This document shows, one piece after another, positions 33,872 to 44,594 of a stretch of 64,000 nucleotides of DNA (positions are counted from its first letter, which is position 1; every line of letters begins with the position of its first letter). Under the pieces are notes generated by a model, which worked only from the letters and a program-made list of their open reading frames with translations, was not told the origin of the DNA and made no database searches. Origin of the DNA: Poa pratensis (taxonomy: Eukaryota > Streptophyta > Magnoliopsida > Poales > Poaceae); contig CAMZMU010000107.1 of assembly GCA_947311845.1 (NCBI GenBank), positions 18,559,166-18,623,165 of the forward strand, written 5' to 3'. The translations under genes and the position numbers were made by a program.

Positions 33872-34775
33872 CGATGATCAAAGAGGCTTTTTGTTGTTGA
33901 GAACGAGAGACTCGTTGGCTGGATGAAAAGAATGTGCTTAGAGATGCAGGACGGCTATATGCAAAGGCCAGGAGCCCAGGAGGGCCGTGTAGTGCCCCAT
34001 TGAGGTAGTGTAGAGTCTAGAGATGACTGGCGCCACCATCCAGGGATAATTTCCGGATGATTGATCGAAAAATCTTGTTGGGTCCTCATCTCTAGAGAGC
34101 TTGGGTTTTTTTAATTCAAAATTTAAAAAATCGGAAAAAAACTGTGGGTACATATGTACGTACTGTATTAATTTTCGTTGAAATATCTAGGGATGAAAAC
34201 TAACCTGTGTGCGAGTACCTAAACCCCCGACAAAGAAGCTGGTATGCCCCTGTGCAAGCGCAGTGACACGATTTACGTTTGCAATCATATGGAAGCGACG
34301 GATTATGATGAAAATAACTCGTTTATTTGGATGATCACAGATACCTTTTTTTAACAGTGATGATCAAGATCCCCGCAAAAAAAAAAAAACACAATGATGA
34401 TCAAAGAGACCTTTTTTTGAGAATTATCAAAGAGACCATGTGAGCTGGATGAGCAGTTGAACATGATACTGTATCCGAGGACAGGCTAGCAGTGAACGGA
34501 ACGTACCTAGATGCAGCTATAAGGGCCAGGTAGAAGTGGGCCGTATAGAGCCCACGTCTTTTTTAGAGAATACGCGACTACGTACCGTAATTTTATAGAA
34601 GGCAGAAAAGAGTATTTACAAGATAGGACTCAAGCACACTCGCAAGGTCCTAGAACTCCACTCACTAAAGCCTACTCTCGCGCTATTGTTTGAACTCCTA
34701 CTCCAGCACCAGTCAGAGGCACTCTTCTCCTAGCTGCAATGCCCGCACTGAGCTCCTCCAGAACTTGCAAGTTCA
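33872..34775. other. Repeat-derived intergenic DNA
   Basis: No gene is present. GATGATCAAAGAG occurs at 33873 and again near 34396, with weaker similarity around both, suggesting old local duplication. An A13 tract lies at about 34377-34389. Around 34560-34660, ACCGTAATTTTATAGAAGGC and AAAAGAGTATTTACAAG resemble a minus-strand LINE 3' region. Confidence 0.35.
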
Positions 34776-35034
34776 GTGCGTTTTTGCGAGAGAGAGGTCT
34801 GGGAGCGATGCAAGCTCAAGTTGGGTGCGCATTTTCAGGCGCCAACACAATTCTGCACACTGCAAGGCTGGTGGATGAGTGAGAGACAGAAGTTCAGAGA
34901 TACGGAGAGGAAGGGCTTTGATGCACTGGTTTGCTTGGTATGTCATAGCCTCTGGAAGAACAGGAACGCTTGGTGCTTCCAGAACCCGCAACGCCAGCGC
35001 ACTAGTGATAGAGCCCACGCCATGCGCTGGTTTA
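34776..35034 (+). pseudogene. LINE reverse-transcriptase C-terminal fragment
   Basis: The frame reads GWWMSERQKFRDTERKGFDA and LVCHSLWKNRNAWCFQN. This WW...RKGFD..V.L....LWK.RN..CF pattern is the C-terminal zf-RVT region of plant LINE ORF2. The upstream domains are missing and the frame runs into the Harbinger-like element at 35035. Confidence 0.65.
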
Positions 35035-35414
35035 GAGCATCTCCAAGCGAGGCCCCAAAGCCAGCCCAAACGCACGGGCGGTCCGCTTGGACAGCGTTAG
35101 GGCCAAAAAACGGTCACCCAAGCGAGTTCCCCAAAGCCATCCCAAACGACCGGACGGTCCGGCTACCCCCAAACTCAGCCCATATCTGGGGTGGGTTTGG
35201 GGCCGCCCGGACGCGTCGGCCGGCTGTCGCTGACAACTCGGGGCCAGCCGGAGAGAAGGCTGACCGGCGGCTCCACACGTCGGTCGACTCGCCGGCGTTA
35301 CAATGCCGCATCCTCTATCCCCTCCGAAGTCTAGATTCATTTCGCTCCGCTCCGCTTCGCCTCCTCTCCTCTCCACCTCCTCCTCTCCTCTCATCCACAA
35401 TGTCGGACAGCGCC

Positions 35415-37248
35415 TGAAAGGACAAGGATGTCGCCTAAAGGGGGGGGGGGGTGAATAGGCGATTTAAAAACTTTTCCGGTTTAGGTTTGATAATTGTGCA
35501 ATAAAACTTGGTGTTTAAATTAACAAACCAACAACCTAAATATACTAGGCTCACTTATGTGCACCAACAACTTATGCTAAGCAAGACAAGCAACAAGGTG
35601 ATAGCAAGATGTAAAACTTCAAGCACGAAGGCTATCACAATGTAAAGTGCATAAGTAAAGAGCTCGGGTATAGAAATAACCGAGGCACGCGGAGACGACG
35701 ATGTATTCCCGAGTTCCTCCTTTTTAGGGGAGTACGTCTCGTTGGAGGGGTGTGAGTTTCAAACTCAAGACGCCACAAATGGACTCACCCTATTCTCCGA
35801 TGAACCTTGACCAAAAGTTCGGTTCACGTTCCACTATTGATTTCCTTTTGGGCGGAAATTGAGTCCCTTACAACAATCTTGAGGCACAACCCACAAAATG
35901 ATTGGGAGCTCCCAAGTGGCCACAAAAGGCCTCAACAGCCACAAAAGGCGTCTAGGGTCCAAAGACCCAAGAGTAACAATCTCACGAACTTTTACTTCCA
36001 CGAATCCTCGTGGAGAGCACAAACCGATGCACAAAAGCAATGGCAAGAACACAATAAGTGCTCAAGTCCTTCACTCTCAAATCCCACCAAAAGCAACTAA
36101 TGCTTGTGGGGGAGAAGAGAGGAAGAACAAAGAAGAACTCGACAAATGGAACTCCAAAATCACTAGAATCATGGGAGGAATTGGGAGAGGGGCAAGCTTT
36201 CCAAGTTCAACAATGGAGGTGAGAGAGGGGGAAATTTCGTGCTTGGAAGAGCTGGTGGCTTTGGGGGAAGAAGGGGGCCTTTTATAGGTCCCACGAAAAA
36301 AGAGCCGTTGCAGGAAAATTAACCCCGGAGACTCCGGTCTAGGGAGGCCGGAGGGCGGAGACTCCGGCCAGACCAGAGACAACGAAGTCTCCGGGGCACC
36401 TCCGACCCACTTCCGGAAGGTGTGGAATTTTCCTCACGGATAAACCGATAATATTTCCAACACGAAAACGCAACAAGTTTTCAAAACAAAATCCGTTTTC
36501 GAAAAACTTGGGCTTGTCCTGAAGATCACGACAAGCACCAAAACCCAACTAGGAGAAAAACCAAATAAGAACCAAGAAAGATGATAATGACAAGTATGCA
36601 AAGGTTTGAGCTCTCCACAAAGATGCGATCAAGTTACTCACTTGAGAGCCCTCTTGATAGTACGCCGTCTATCCTATAACCCGATCTCCCACTAACAACA
36701 TGAGACCAGTAAAATAGAAACCCTATCAAGATCATATCTTTGCCTTGCGCATTCCACTTGAGCTAGATGATGACAATCTTGATCTCTTCAAGTGGACCAC
36801 CTTTCTTGATTGCGCTTTGCTTGATGAAGACTCACATATCGCTCCCCCATACACCACTATGGGAGAGCCTTTCTTAGACACATCTTCACTTGGCCATTAA
36901 CTCCAAATGGGTGACAAGCGTCAAGCATAGGATTTTCTTTGAAATGATTCTCTTAAACTTGCACTTCATGTTCTTCTCTTAAAATATATGGTGACTTGGA
37001 GATAAACATGAATGTTCACTCAATCTTCTTTTCCAAGTCATGCTTGCAATAAGCTCAACTCTATATGACCATTCTTCATATAAACCCTTAGATAGAACCT
37101 TGGTCATCATATAATCTTCTAGAGTCCAACACATGAACTCCAATCTTTTCTCATGGACAAGATCTATAAAGATATCGCAATGCAAATATTAGTCCATAGA
37201 GATTGTCATTAATTAGCAAAACCACACATGAGGGCACATGCACTTTCA
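35415..37248 (-). mobile_element. Solo LTR (1,834 bp) with 5-bp TSD
   Basis: TG...CA ends (TGAAAGGACAAGG ... CATGCACTTTCA) are flanked by GCGCC (35410-35414 and 37249-37253). Orientation is probably minus, since the reverse complement starts TGAAAGTGCATGTGCCC, a familiar plant LTR start. No internal domain was recognised, hence solo LTR rather than full element. Confidence 0.75.
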
Positions 37249-37253
37249 GCGCC

Positions 37254-38007
37254 GGGAGCGTGAACTAGGAGGATGCGGAGAGCAAGGCGCCGGCGGTGAA
37301 GAAGGCGGTAGAGGAAGTCGACAACGAGGACGAGCTTACCCTCCACCTCGGCATCCTCCGGTCGCTGGAGGTCATGGGAGGCTCGAGCTCGGCGGTGCCG
37401 CGAGCGGCCAGTGGCGACTACATCCGCTGGTCAGCTCCAGCGCGTAGATCTGCGCCGCCCCACCTCCACGGGAGGGTTTCCCCTCGAGCCGTAGATCGTC
37501 TTCGTCCTCTGCCCCGCCGCGGCGGACTCAGGCCCCACCGGTCCAGGCACCGCCAGGTGGAGGATCCTTCCGGATGGGGACGGCTGGAGGCTGGTGGAGG
37601 TTCCGCCGCAGCGGGCGCCGGAGACGGTGGGACGCGCGTTCCGCCAGGCGAGGCGGGCGGGCGAGACCCTCACTGTGGTGGCTGCCGTCGCGGGAGCTGA
37701 CGAAGGCATCCCCCTCCAGGTGGTGGCACAGTCCTTCACGTCCGCTGAATCGGACGCCCGTCGCCGCCGCCGCAAAGACCAAGAAGCTCTGGAGGCGGCC
37801 ATCGCGCTGTCGAAGAAGGAGGCGGATACGAAGAAGATGGTGGCGGCCAATGCGAGCCGCCACGCGGAGGAGCAGGCCCGCACCATGCGGATCCTCGCCG
37901 GCCAAGTCGACGAGGAAGACGAAGGTCCATACTTCGCCTTCCGCAAGCACTTCAAGGACGACGCCGCCGGTGGCTCCGGCAAGGGAAATGGCAAGTCTCC
38001 GATGTGA
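37254..38007 (+). pseudogene. Broken ORF carried by the Harbinger-like element
   Basis: A start (MSDSA, 35400-35414) is cut off by the solo LTR. After it, the frame continues KAPAVKKAVEEVDNEDELTL, with a stop and a frameshift before VAQSFTSAESDARRRRRKDQ, EALEAAIALSKKEADTKKM and a stop at 38005-38007. It is basic and coiled-coil-like. I do not recognise it; it could be a DNA-binding accessory protein or captured host sequence. Confidence 0.45.
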
Positions 38008-39439
38008 GATTTGTCCATTTTTTATGTTTATATTTTACTTTTGTTCTATGTATGTCAATCCGCACCTTCTGTCGGATGAATGGATGAAACTATCTATCTA
38101 ACTATGAGTAGGATGAATCAATGATCTAGGTTGCATGGTTGTGTATGGATTTGGGGGTTTGTTTTGAGAAGGACGGCTGGAGTGACACTTTTTTGGGGGT
38201 TGTCCGGTCGCTGTCCGCGGACACGTCCGGGGTGTCCACGGACAGTTTGGGGGCCATATTTGGCAATTGTGGTTGTAGATGCTCTTAGAGTCTACTCGTG
38301 ATGATTGGCGCCACCACTAGTAGGAGAATGGCTACAGCCGCAAGCCTACCGTTGGCGAATAAAAAAAGGAACCCGCCAGCGCTGGTACCACTGGCGAGCA
38401 CAAAACAGGGTTCGCCAGCAGTACACCTACCACCACTAGTGAACAGCAAAAACGTACCGCCAGGGCTACGTGCGGGCTCGGGCAAATCGGCGGGGCAAGC
38501 TACCGCTGGCGAAAGACAATCCCTACCAGCCAGCGGTACGTGGGCTAGGGCTGGCGAACGGGGCCTGTTCGCCAGCGGTACGTAGCTAGGGCTGGCGAAC
38601 AAGGCATGTTCGCCAGCGGTATGTGGGCTTGCACGGGCGAACTAGGTCAGTTCACCAGTGGTACCTGGGCTAGTACCTTAAGCGCCGCGCGCTGGCCCGT
38701 GCCCTCTCTCCCCCAAACTCAACCCCGCCGCCGCCCACGCACGAGCCGCCGCCGCCCCGAGCCGCTCTCCTCCTTCTCCCGGCCCGGCCACCGCGACACC
38801 ACGCCACCGCCCGCGTCGGCTATGCGCTCCCCCTCCTCCTACCCGATATTGCCGCCGCCGCCGCGCGCTCCCATTCTCCCCCCGAGCGCCGAGAGCACGC
38901 CGCCGCGGCCCCGCCCTCTGCCCCAAGCGCACCGCCGGGGGCTCGCCACGTGCCCCTCTACCCCGAGCGCCGGCGAGAGCACGCCGACGTCCACGGGCCC
39001 GAGCCCCTCCTCTCCCTGGTTCGGCCCCGAGCCCCTCCTCCTCTCCCTTTTAGCACCAAAGGTGTTTGTGCAAATGTCCAGACCAAGAATTAGGTCAAAT
39101 TAGTGTAGATTAGTTCTGCCATTTTATATTAGGTCATGTTTGTTCAAATTAGGGTCGAATTAGGTTTAAAATAGGTCAAAATAGGGTTATATTAGTTCAT
39201 ATTAGTTCTGCCATTTTATTACTTTAGATAAACAACAACATAAATATTTAGTTGAACATGAATTTGATAAAAAGAGGTAGATTATAGTTTTGTGAGCATT
39301 TTGATAGTTCATTGTAATTTTCTGACCAAAATTCAAATTGTTATGATTATAGTTCTTAATTCAAATTGTTTTGCCGTATGCAGGAAGTTTATACCTCGAC
39401 GTTGTTGCGGCTCGATCAGTTTCAGGTGAGATGATGTCT

Positions 39440-39640
39440 CGATGATGTTTTTCTGGTGGTGGAATGTGGTGGTGGTGGTGGATGTGGTGGTGGTGGTGGT
39501 GAATGTGGTGGTGGTCGTGAATGTGGATGTGGTGAATGTGGATGTGGTGGTGGTGGATGTGGTGGTGGTGGTGGATGAGTTTTTTTCTGTGAATGTGGTG
39601 GTGATGGATATTTTTTCTGTGATGTGAATGTCGCAATGCG
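39440..39640. repeat. GTG-rich minisatellite in the CACTA element
   Basis: Repeated GTGGTGGTG and GAATGTGGATGTGGTG units. The apparent valine/histidine-rich ORFs on both strands are artefacts of this tract. Confidence 0.85.
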
Positions 39641-39745
39641 ATCGACAAATTGTCGATGAATGTGAATGTCTACAGGTACCCTGAGAGGCCCTTGAGATTG
39701 CCGGAATGTTGATTAACTTCCATTCCGGCAAATTCGGGTACTCCA

Positions 39746-39822
39746 TATGTCCTATTTTTAGCAAAGGTCATGCCGAAATTTTCCGTGAATTTTGGCATGA
39801 CTTTGGCTAAAAATAGGACATA
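39746..39822. other. 35-bp arm hairpin in the CACTA leader
   Basis: TATGTCCTATTTTTAGC begins the left arm and GCTAAAAATAGGACATA ends the right arm. The arms of about 35 bp have about three mismatches and a short loop (CCGTG region), about 100 bp upstream of the ORF. A transcript would fold into a miRNA-precursor-like stem. Confidence 0.75.
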
Positions 39823-39911
39823 TTTTCTATGAATTTGAAATAGATTAGTGAATTTTTAATAGTTAAGTGAATTTTTCTTATATTTGTTGTACTAATTAAG
39901 TTCAACTTTTC

Positions 39912-42068
39912 TTGTTAATTAGTGCGAAGATGTCCCACAACAACGAGACAGGGGGTTCGGATTCTCGAGGCGACAATGAAGAGGTAGCGGATGCCTACCT
40001 GTCGTTTCTTGGGCAGCCGTTATGCGATGATATGACAATGGAGGATGCCTACAATGAGACAGAGGCACCCAGTCAGGAGAGCACATCTGATGGCGAGACC
40101 ACTACTAGTGGCGGCCAAACAGGCATCGAGACATCTGGTAGCGAGGCCAAACGTCAACGTAAGGATAGGCGCCCAAACAGGCTCCCCTCCGGGCGAGCAG
40201 AATTCACGGAGGTGGACCCCACCAGCGGTCGTCCTACAAAGCTGGAAAAGATAGCGGCGGGGTATGGCAACAACTTGGGATGCATCGTCCGAGACTTTGC
40301 CAATATCAATGACGAGCACATTAGAAGAAAAAGGAATCGACTTGTGGCCGATTTACTCATTGGCAAGCTACACGCACGATACATGTTCCCGGGGGACTAC
40401 AATGACTCGAGTTTCACGAAAAATCTGGTAAACAAATATGCCCTCGGCAAGTTCAGCAAAGCCTTGAGTACTTGGAGAACAACTGTGAGGGAGATGATTG
40501 CAAATGGTGCTGACTACGCTGAGATCTACAAGACATATCCCAACATTTCGGAAGATGACTTTGCGCGTTTCGAGGCCAACGAAGCCAAGCCTGAAAAGAA
40601 GGCGCTAAGGGTGTGGGGGGAAAGAAATGCATGACAAGAACGTAGCTCCCCCACTCTCGGAAGCGGTGGTTACCCCGGAAAGGAAAACATTTGGGACAAG
40701 GAGGATGGAGATAATACGGAGCCTTCTATCTACGACAAGATCACCGACCCGCAGGCAAATTTTTTTATCAGGGCGCATTACAAGGAAAATCCCAAAACCC
40801 CGGGCGAACTTCTCAATAACGCGATGGTGAAGCTTATTCTGGAGAAAATGCAAAATTGCTGGTCAGTCGTCTCAAGAAGGCTCCTCAACCCAAGGGTCGG
40901 GGACGAAGGCCGCGTGGGACACCCCTTTTAACAGGGCGTTGAACATGGTAAAGGATTTGCCGGTGTCACGTCCGCCGCATCGTGGCCGTGTGGTCGGCGC
41001 CGGAATCGGTTATAAACATGAATATTACTACGGCCCCTTCGAAACCAAGAAGCAACATGGGATTTGTCTATACATATCTGCTTTTCGCGAGAAAGGTACC
41101 AAAGGGCATGGGCTTTGTCGATACATATCTCGGGGATGTTTTCTTCGTGAGATATAGTGACATCTTCGACATGTTCCACATGAAAGCGCTCCACCCGTCC
41201 ATGGTCCGTCTGCTTGCGCTCAGTTTGGCGCACAAACTCATTACAGACAATACCTCAAACATCATGATAGTCGACCCCTACTACATGCAAGAGTGCTTCG
41301 TGAACACCCCTTCGGGTAGGACACGCACGGCAAAGTACCTCGAAGATTTCATGAGAAAGTATTATACCAAACAAATCTTTCTTCTGCCTTACTTTCCCGA
41401 GTAAGTCATTTCTTGCTAGCCGTCATAACATTCTTTCGTACATTTCCTTCGTTAATTTGAAGATGATGGTCTCTATTTGAACAGTTTCCTGTAGTAACCA
41501 ATACGGCACCCTCATTGTTCTCTTCCTGAGAGACTCATATGCCCTGTATCTCGACTCGGGGAGTAAAGAGAAGACGAAAGACTACAACGGCATCAAGGAT
41601 GTTCTAGATGAGGCTCTCAATAACTACTGGTTAAATGAAGGCATCATCAGAAGAGTAGTCGAAAAGCGAGGCAAGAAGGTATTCAGCCACACGATAGATT
41701 TCGCCGGCATCAAGCAGTCGCCAGGCGGTATGTGTGAAGCCTGGTACCTCATATTTCAAATACGGGAGTTCATACGCGAGAAACAACGAGTACAATATCC
41801 ATCTGCTGTTGAGCAATGGGCCAAGGAAAAGGCGGCGACCACTGATGCTGCACTCAGGAAAGAGTTCGTTCGCATCCAGATGACGATTTCACTAACAATC
41901 AACGAAGATCTCTGCCACTCCAAGGGGTTGTTCTTCCTTTCACCACCAACAAAGAACGAGATAGAAAGACGCATAGGACATCAGGCCGATCGCAGGCCAT
42001 TCAACACGTTAGATTGTTCTCTCGATTTCCCGCCGAAGTCGAAGGCGTCGAAGCCGCCCAAGAAATGA
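39912..42068 (+). pseudogene. CACTA Ulp1-protease-like ORF, broken by indels
   Basis: The ORF starts around MSHNNETGGSDSRGDNEEVA (39930) and is open to 40634 (acidic N-terminus, then LPSGRAEFTEVDPTSGRPTK and NKYALGKFSKALSTWR). It breaks at the G7 run near 40613-40619 and continues in other frames. A C48/Ulp1-like domain follows: FDMFHMKALHPSMVRLLALS, YYTKQIFLLPYFPE (41404, probable intron to about 41497), YGTLIVLFLRDSYALYLDSG and IKQSPGGMCEAWYLIFQIRE. It ends KSKASKPPKK-stop at 42068. The Gln...Cys of the active site is present; the HW expected before the beta strand reads YG, so catalysis is doubtful. Confidence 0.7.
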
Positions 42069-43090
42069 CGACGGTGTGTTGTCTTGTCTGGCTATTTAAC
42101 TTGCATGCATATAGCTCTAGTGCATATAGCTCTAGTTTCAAAGTCGTTGAACTTAGTTGTGTGACATGTGAACTCCTTTTTACCGTCTTCTTAGAATGAG
42201 GCATTAATCTTTTTTGTTTTGTCTTCTTCTTACAATGCCGATGATTAAAATGATGTGGCACTATGTGATTCAGGGGTGGGGTAAGTGAGACTTGTAATAT
42301 GCAAGAATACAAATCTTCTGCATCCTACTGGCTTCACTTACTCCATCCCTGAATTTGTCTGTCCAATCTAAGTATGAGTCATGCTTTTGAGTTGACCCTA
42401 CTTCATTTTTAGAATGCTGATGGTTCTAAGTACGAGGCATTAATTTTTTTTGAATCTTTTTTATTTGTGTTGTACAGAGATGGAGTAAGGAGTTAGGAGA
42501 CGGATCGGAAGATATAAATGGCTACTCGAGATCAACCACGTGCTAGCTAGCGACCGGAAGAGAGAAAGAACGACCGGATACTTTATTGTGATCCTTTCTC
42601 CTCGTCATTGCGCGGTTCACTAGCTCCTACGTGATTGTAATTTAGATGACAACTTCCTTTCGAAACCTTGTGATTTGAACTACCGACTCTCCAGATGTAT
42701 TTGTACTTGTATGATACAGGTCGATCACTTGTATAACTTCTCGGTTTGTATTTCTGAATCATGTATTTGCACTGTTTCTGCCGCGTATACCTTTATATAC
42801 TGATTAAATACGAATTTTTAGGAAAAAAATAAAATTTCAGAAAATCTACCGCTGGCGAACTGATTATGTACTGTGGCGAAGGACTGCTACGCCGGAAACT
42901 CATCGCTGGCGGGCAGCGCAGCTCGGTAAATTCCGCTACTCCTGGGGCGGAGCCTTGTTCGCCAGCTGTAAATTCCGCTACCCCTGGCGGGCACCGGTTT
43001 CGCCAGTGGTACAACTTACCACTGGCCAGACTGTATTGGCGAACGCGCGTTCGCCAGCGGTAGCCAAAACATAGGCTTTTACTACTAGTG

Positions 43091-43844
43091 TACAATTCAC
43101 GGATAAATTTGTGGGACGATTGGAGCCACAGCTCGTGACGGCGAAGATGACGTTGGTGCCGGCATGGCCATAGCCATGTGCTCGTAAGGCACTTTGCGTT
43201 GGAAGCGGGCGACGGGGCTGGGCGGCGCCGCGGCAGCGCAGGTGCCGGGATTCATCGTCGTCGTCGGGTTCGTCCGAGAAGATATGCTTAAGGTTCACCT
43301 TGAAGATGAGGTAGCCCTCGCTGTCGAAGGACCACGACGGAGGCACGGGTGATGTGGCGCTACGCGGCGGCCATCGCCTCATTGATTTCTTCTGCGCCGC
43401 CGGAGAAGGAGGATGGGTTGTTTTGATCGGAGGAGATTGAGAAGGCAGTGGAAATTTTCAGACGTTGCTCCAGCAAATATCGATCATAGCCCCGTAGGCA
43501 ACGACAGATCTCCCACTTGGAACGACTACTTCTGTTTTCAGGTATGGACTAAAAGTTTGCTGCCGAACGGAAGACCATATGCGTCTTACAGAGGATTTCA
43601 ATTTTTGTGATTCGGTGCATTGCAATTCCGGACACAAGCATAATAGTTACCTGAACAAAAATAGATCCACCTTTCAAGTTAACCTTTGCAGACTTGCAGT
43701 TCCACCGGTAAAGCAACAACAATAATAAGGGTCTCGTTGGTTCAAATGATTTTTATTAGAATTTCAGAGTACCCTATTGCTTAGAAACTCATCCAGACCA
43801 TATGGTACGCAGTCGCGTACTCTCAAAAAAAAAACTTATCCAGG
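43091..43844. other. Intergenic DNA with a gene-like GC-rich patch
   Basis: A minus-strand frame at about 43382-43090 reads PSWSFDSEGYLIFKVNLKHI followed by an acidic DEPDDDDESRH run. It could be the first exon of a decayed gene; the family is not recognised. The remainder is AT-rich. A CAGACTTGCAGTTCCACCGG motif near 43690 has a diverged copy near 44300. Confidence 0.3.
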
Positions 43845-44143
43845 CCTTGTTCGGGTTTTGTTTCTATGGTTTGAAACTAAAGGAACTTTTTCAAAGGTCT
43901 ATTCGCATGCAATTCCATAGCCATTTTTTCCTTCGGTCCAACCTCATAGTAGAAATTTTCCTTTGTTTCTATGACATATACACAATCTTTCAGAAAAAAT
44001 CCTGGTTTTTTCCTGCGATGTAACCAAACAACATGTATTGCTAATTCCTGTGTTTTATTTCCTATAGTGTTCTACATGTCATGACATCCTATTCGAATGC
44101 TTTTCATGTTCACAAGTTTTGAAAATCCTACCAACCGAACAGG
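43845..44143. mobile_element. Possible MITE
   Basis: Short imperfect inverted ends, CCTTGTTCGG and CCGAACAGG, enclose an AT-rich 299-bp stretch. No convincing target duplication was seen. Confidence 0.35.
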
Positions 44144-44594
44144 TAGATCAAGCAAAACCAGAACAAGGGCCAGCTCAACTAGAGGCCCAGCCCAACTGCT
44201 AATTCTCATGAGTATGCTGCCGATGCATTGTGGTTTTAGTCACAGGTAATAAGAAATAAAAGTTTCTAAACATAAAAATTTCTATCTCTCTAGTCAGTCT
44301 TACAGACTTACATTTCCACCAGCAAAGCAACAAGAGCAGCAAACAGATCCAGGAAAACCGAAAACTAAGGGCCAACTCAACAAAAAGCTCGACACTTGAT
44401 GGACAAAAATGCACACTTACTGTAGGGCTCTCCAAAGACCTGAGCTGCCTGTGTTGTTAGCCCATGGTGTGCTCCAGCATCTACTGCCACCGCCGTGTGT
44501 CGTGTTAGCAGTGCCGGCGATGAGAGGGGATATATATACAGATGGAGAAACAACACCTCATCTGATCTCTCTACCTTTCATACAGCTGCTACTA
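44144..44594. other. 3' flank of the HAK gene
   Basis: No other gene was recognised. The stretch probably contains the HAK 3' UTR. Confidence 0.4.

Larger units (their letters stand above)
35035..38284. mobile_element. PIF/Harbinger-like element containing a solo LTR
   Basis: The ends GAGCATCTCCAA and, inverted, GAGCATCTACAA are flanked by TTA (35032-35034 and 38285-38287). The outer 3.25 kb shrinks to about 1.4 kb when the inserted LTR is removed. There is no transposase; it carries the ORF remnant listed separately. TSD and end sequence fit PIF/Harbinger. Confidence 0.7.
38315..43090 (+). mobile_element. CACTA (En/Spm) DNA transposon, about 4.8 kb
   Basis: The ends CACTAGTAGG and CTACTAGTG are inverted. 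Both termini carry many copies of the subterminal motif TACCGCTGGCGAAC in both orientations (38340-38680 and 42845-43070), the usual transposase-binding array. The flanking triplets are CAC and TAC, a near but imperfect 3-bp TSD. It encodes an Ulp1-like ORF but no recognisable TNPD transposase, so it would depend on another element for movement. Confidence 0.85.

Noticed and set aside
38340..38680. CRISPR-like regularly spaced repeats
   Set aside because: The repeats are in both orientations with irregular spacing near a CACTA end; they are subterminal transposase-binding repeats in a plant genome.
39361..39764. His/Thr-rich and Val-rich frames
   Set aside because: They are translations of the GTG minisatellite on both strands.
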